Shown here: positions 9,771 through 12,087 of the stretch, one piece after another | Layout of the letters: each line of letters opens with the position of its first letter | How positions within the stretch are numbered: position 1 is the stretch's first letter | Source: an uncultured Alphaproteobacteria bacterium | GTDB taxonomy: Bacteria; Pseudomonadota; Alphaproteobacteria; Micavibrionales; Micavibrionaceae | DNA: 12,087 nt | NCBI GenBank assembly: GCA_937124505.1 | Contig: CAKZKV010000255.1 | Span: 1-12,087, forward strand | Direction: 5' to 3' | Program-made: the position numbers and the translations under genes | Notes under the pieces: model-generated | Database searches by the model: none | What the model was told of the DNA's origin: nothing | What the model saw: the letters and a program-made list of their open reading frames with translations, nothing else

Positions 9771-11116
9771 GTTTCAACCTTTGCTGCTGTTTGTTCGCCC
9801 GTGGCCATATTTTTGACCTCACCCAGATCAGGGAACCACACATAGGATATCCCTTTTTTCTCGGCATAGGCAATCTGTTTACCGATTTTTTGCGGCGCGT
9901 GGTAGGTTTCCACGTTAAATCCGCGTCCGCGCAAGGCCCGTGCGGTTTCCATACTTTGGGTGCGTTGATCTTCCGATGGCAGAACCACCAGAACGTCCGT
10001 CGGGCAACGCGCCGCCGTTTTAATATAGCCGTTATGGCGCAAAACATCAAAAAGACGTGAGAAACCGATGGAAATCCCCACGCCGGGCAGGTGTTTGTTG
10101 ATGTACGACCCGGCCAGATCGTCATACCGTCCGCCGGAACAGACGGAGGAGGTGAATTCCGGAATATCGAGCAGGTTCGTCTCATACACCGTCCCCGTAT
10201 AATAATCCAGCCCGCGTACGATGGAGAGATCGGCAACAACGGCTCCTTCGGGTAAGTGGGAGAGATGGTCAAGGACGAAGGAGAGCTCCTTAATGCCTTC
10301 ATTAAATATTACATTTGAAGTATCTATATTCTTTGTACTTCTGAGCTTATCTTCTAACTCTTCAAATGAAGAGTAATCATTTCTAGCAATATTAATAAAG
10401 TCTGTGACTGAGTCAGTAATATATTCAGCATCAAGACTATTATTATCTTCATGTTTTTCTAGAGCTTCCCGCATGCCACTAATTAATGGCATAAACTCCT
10501 CTTTTGATAATCTATCAATAGTTCTGAATATGATTGCTTTCATATCTTCAGAAAAAAGACCTAAACTTTCTAACCAGCCATTTAATATCTTCCTGTTACT
10601 CACCTTAATCTGTACCCGTCCGATGTCGAGGCCGGAGAGGATTTCGTAAATAATCGCGGGGATTTCCGCATCAAAGTGCAGGGGCAGGTGATCGACGTTA
10701 ATCACGTCGATATCGCATTGCAGGAATTCACGCATCCGTCCCAGTTGCGGGCGTTCGCCGCGCCAGACCTTTTGCATCTGGTAACGTTTGAACGGAAAGG
10801 TCAGGTCGTTGAAATGCTGGGCGGTATAGCGCGCGAACGGTACGGTCTGGTCAAAGTGCAGGCCCAAACGGGCGTCCTTGTCATCGCCGTCCTCGGCTTG
10901 CAGGCGGGTGAGGGTGTAGATTTCCTTGTCTGTTTCCCCTTTGGCCAGCAGTACGTCCAGTTCCTCCACACACGGCGTTTCAATGGACGTAAAGCCGTAC
11001 GCCTCGAACGTCTTGCGGATGTGGTCCAGCCATTGCTGCTCAATCAAGCGTTCTTCCGGCAGCCATTCCGGGAATCCGCTAATCGGTTTGGGCTTGTAAA
11101 TCTGCTTCTTACTCAT
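9758..11116 (-). CDS. hisS: Histidyl-tRNA synthetase
   Basis: HisRS charges tRNA-His; it is a class II synthetase acting as a homodimer. The product is 452 residues. Motif 2 spans about 109-140 (FKRYQMQKVWRGERPQLGR, with the arginine loop), the histidine-binding HisA motif RGLDYYTGTVYE is at 301-312, GGRYDDL at 328-334, and motif 3 GVGISIGFSRL at 345-355. An anticodon-binding domain follows from about 373 (TDVLVVLP to the end). The region between motif 2 and HisA, residues about 172-275, is an inserted helical domain whose DNA is strikingly AT-rich (see separate entry). The start at 11116 has no Shine-Dalgarno sequence but a hairpin ends 6 bases upstream. The stop overlaps the start of the exported-protein gene. 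msrA lies 56 bases upstream on the same strand. Confidence 0.97.
   Translation of the reverse strand: MSKKQIYKPKPISGFPEWLPEERLIEQQWLDHIRKTFEAYGFTSIETPCVEELDVLLAKGETDKEIYTLTRLQAEDGDDKDARLGLHFDQTVPFARYTAQHFNDLTFPFKRYQMQKVWRGERPQLGRMREFLQCDIDVINVDHLPLHFDAEIPAIIYEILSGLDIGRVQIKVSNRKILNGWLESLGLFSEDMKAIIFRTIDRLSKEEFMPLISGMREALEKHEDNNSLDAEYITDSVTDFINIARNDYSSFEELEDKLRSTKNIDTSNVIFNEGIKELSFVLDHLSHLPEGAVVADLSIVRGLDYYTGTVYETNLLDIPEFTSSVCSGGRYDDLAGSYINKHLPGVGISIGFSRLFDVLRHNGYIKTAARCPTDVLVVLPSEDQRTQSMETARALRGRGFNVETYHAPQKIGKQIAYAEKKGISYVWFPDLGEVKNMATGEQTAAKVETWQK
10291..10606 (-). other. AT-rich mosaic segment inside hisS
   Basis: Counting bases, 10321-10560 holds 73 G or C in 240 (30%). The neighbouring hisS blocks 10201-10260, 10621-10680 and 10741-10800 have 57%, 52% and 58%. 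Codon use changes with it: inside, Arg is mostly AGA/AGG and Leu mostly TTA, with many ATA Ile codons; outside, Arg is CGN and Leu is CTG/CTC. The reading frame is intact and the edges fall within a few codons of V172 and K276. The segment encodes the insertion domain between motif 2 and HisA. The likely explanation is replacement by homologous recombination with a low-GC donor hisS. Confidence 0.85.
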
Positions 11117-11122
11117 ACGAAT

Positions 11123-11145
11123 GTTTTACAGAGACAGAGTAAAAC
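11123..11145 (-). promoter_or_regulatory. Inverted repeat in the hisS leader
   Basis: On the minus strand GTTTTAC, a 9-base loop and GTAAAAC form a perfect 7-bp inverted repeat whose 3' arm ends 6 bases before the hisS ATG at 11116. It occupies the place where a Shine-Dalgarno sequence would be. There is no T-run, so it is not a terminator. It could be a translational control hairpin or a protein-binding palindrome; in AT-rich DNA a chance repeat is possible. Confidence 0.4.
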
Positions 11146-11172
11146 TGTCGAGATTTTATTCAGAATTTATTC

Positions 11173-11667
11173 TTATAAGGTCCAATTATCCCTGACATAA
11201 TGGCAGGTATAGCCGTTTGGATGTTTTTGCAGGTAATCCTGATGTTCCGGCTCGGCTTCATAAAACGGGCCTGCCGGAACCACCTCCGTTACTATTTTGC
11301 CGGGTAAGAACGCCGCCTTATCTATCTCGGCAATCAGATTTTCCGCAACTTCTCTTTGCTCGTCTGTTTCATAAAAGATGGCGGAGCGGTACTGGCTGCC
11401 GCGATCATTTCCCTGTTTGTTGAGTGTTGTCGGGTCATGCATCTTGAAGAAAAAAATCAGGAGGTTTCTGTACGTTGTCTGGCTTTCATCATAGGTTATT
11501 TCAATCGCTTCCGCGTGTCCTGTATTACCACGGCAAAGGTCGTGATAAGTCGGGTTTACAGTATGACCGCCCGTATATCCGACACGCGTACGGGCCACAC
11601 CAGGTTGTTTACGGAACAGGTCTTCCATGCCCCAGAAACAACCACCTGCAAGAATTGCTTTTTTCAT
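11173..11667 (-). CDS. msrA: Peptide methionine sulfoxide reductase A
   Basis: MsrA reduces methionine-S-sulfoxide in proteins or free methionine, repairing oxidative damage, and is regenerated by thioredoxin. The product is 164 residues, the compact cytosolic form without a signal peptide or fused MsrB domain. The catalytic cysteine is C10 in GGCFWG; further family blocks are VGYTGG (29-34), [14 protein letters not shown] (41-54), [18 protein letters not shown] and [11 protein letters not shown] second cysteine in NGYTCHYV near the C-terminus is placed as the resolving cysteine. ATG at 11667 puts the catalytic motif at the usual position, though no Shine-Dalgarno sequence is visible. It precedes hisS on the same strand. 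Confidence 0.98.
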   Translation of the reverse strand: MKKAILAGGCFWGMEDLFRKQPGVARTRVGYTGGHTVNPTYHDLCRGNTGHAEAIEITYDESQTTYRNLLIFFFKMHDPTTLNKQGNDRGSQYRSAIFYETDEQREVAENLIAEIDKAAFLPGKIVTEVVPAGPFYEAEPEHQDYLQKHPNGYTCHYVRDNWTL

Positions 11668-11671
11668 ACAG

Positions 11672-11702
11672 ATTAAAATGGAAGCCCTGTTTTATTTTTC
11701 AA
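11672..11702 (-). promoter_or_regulatory. Tentative msrA promoter
   Basis: TTGAAA (11702-11697) and TTTAAT (11677-11672) each match five of six consensus bases, but the 19-base spacer is longer than usual. A start about seven bases after the -10 would fall at the msrA ATG, giving a leaderless message. This is weak evidence in an AT-rich 49-base gap. Confidence 0.25.
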
Positions 11703-11716
11703 GTGCTATGCACATC

Positions 11717-12087
11717 CTAACGCTTTATCACAAGAGTTTCAATCGGCATAACGGGGCCTTTGATCTTGATGGATTTCATCCAGTACGTGCTGTAGCCAAT
11801 CATCAGACAGGACAGGCCAATCATGAACAGAATGAAATACGTGGTATCTGTATAAAGCAGCCAGATGATGAGGGGCACAAAGATCAAACGGCTGGTCATC
11901 AGAATAATTTCCCGCGCCATGAGGGACGCGACCGTCCGGCTTCTGTACCATGCGGAATTAAGGCCTGTCTGGAAAAGCTGGTTGCCGACAGACCACACGT
12001 ACATGGCGGGCAGGGCAAAGGTGGTGGTGACAAGAAACGGCAACCATCCGGTCATGGTGACAATTGCCCCGGCCATCATTTCGCGGC
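11717..12087 (-). CDS. Multi-pass membrane protein, C-terminal part
   Basis: The frame is open to the window edge, so only about the last 120 residues are seen; an ATG pair at 12079 could be a start, but the frame continues upstream without a stop and the protein looks truncated by the window. Three to four hydrophobic segments are visible: around GAIVTMTGWLPFLVTTTFAL, LIFVPLIIWLLY and TYFILFMIGLSCLMIGY, separated by a cytosolic-looking loop rich in Arg (YRSRTVASLMAREI). The end is basic (MKSIKIKG...VIKR). Layout and loop resemble the end of a major-facilitator-type transporter or a polytopic assembly protein, but I see no diagnostic motif and leave the function unassigned. It ends 49 bases before msrA. 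Confidence 0.75.
   Translation of the reverse strand, partial: REMMAGAIVTMTGWLPFLVTTTFALPAMYVWSVGNQLFQTGLNSAWYRSRTVASLMAREIILMTSRLIFVPLIIWLLYTDTTYFILFMIGLSCLMIGYSTYWMKSIKIKGPVMPIETLVIKR

Noticed and set aside
9703..10302. A 199-codon minus-strand frame overlapping hisS in another register
   Set aside because: hisS motifs HisA, GGRYD and motif 3 in the correct frame explain the region; the other frame is rich in Arg, Pro and Trp without structure.

Overview
This 12 kb window reads as a bacterial chromosome core region, most likely from an alphaproteobacterium. The main support is the chain rplU-rpmA-obgE-proB, the ClpX and stand-alone SufE types, and the moderate base composition. No taxonomic search could be run, so the class is an inference and the genus is open (a Micavibrio-like lineage is only a guess). 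There is no phage, insertion sequence, CRISPR array, tRNA or rRNA. Coding density is very high: nearly all genes lie on the minus strand, several overlap, and no gap exceeds about 160 bases.

The window is described here in transcription order on the minus strand, from its right end to its left. (a) 12087-9156: the C-terminal part of an unidentified multi-pass membrane protein, then msrA (methionine sulfoxide reductase), hisS (histidyl-tRNA synthetase), and a small exported protein of unknown function whose start overlaps the hisS stop. (b) 9222-8776, plus strand: sufE, the only plus-strand gene, convergent with and overlapping the exported-protein gene. (c) 8617-6062: clpX, then a divergent protein of the GMP reductase/IMP dehydrogenase family. 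(d) 5962-5326: rplU-rpmA behind a strong sigma-70-type promoter, closed by an intrinsic terminator. (e) 5274-1: obgE-proB-pepN-rnhB, tightly packed or overlapping, with rnhB cut by the window edge.

Most genes are housekeeping: translation and ribosome assembly (L21, L27, ObgE, HisRS), proteolysis and peptide turnover (ClpX, PepN), proline synthesis (ProB), iron-sulfur assembly (SufE), oxidative repair (MsrA) and removal of ribonucleotides from DNA (RNase HII). No new multi-gene system is evident.

The points most worth a second look are: (1) hisS is a mosaic whose insertion-domain segment is about 30% GC inside a gene otherwise at 52-58%, with abrupt edges; (2) the GuaC-like protein keeps the catalytic Cys, Thr and Glu but has changed cofactor- and purine-binding loops; (3) a six-base repeat in the sufE/exported-protein overlap encodes poly-Ser on one strand and poly-Glu on the other; (4) the terminator hairpin ends 4 bases before the obgE start codon, leaving no room for an ordinary ribosome binding site; (5) several other genes also lack a visible Shine-Dalgarno sequence.
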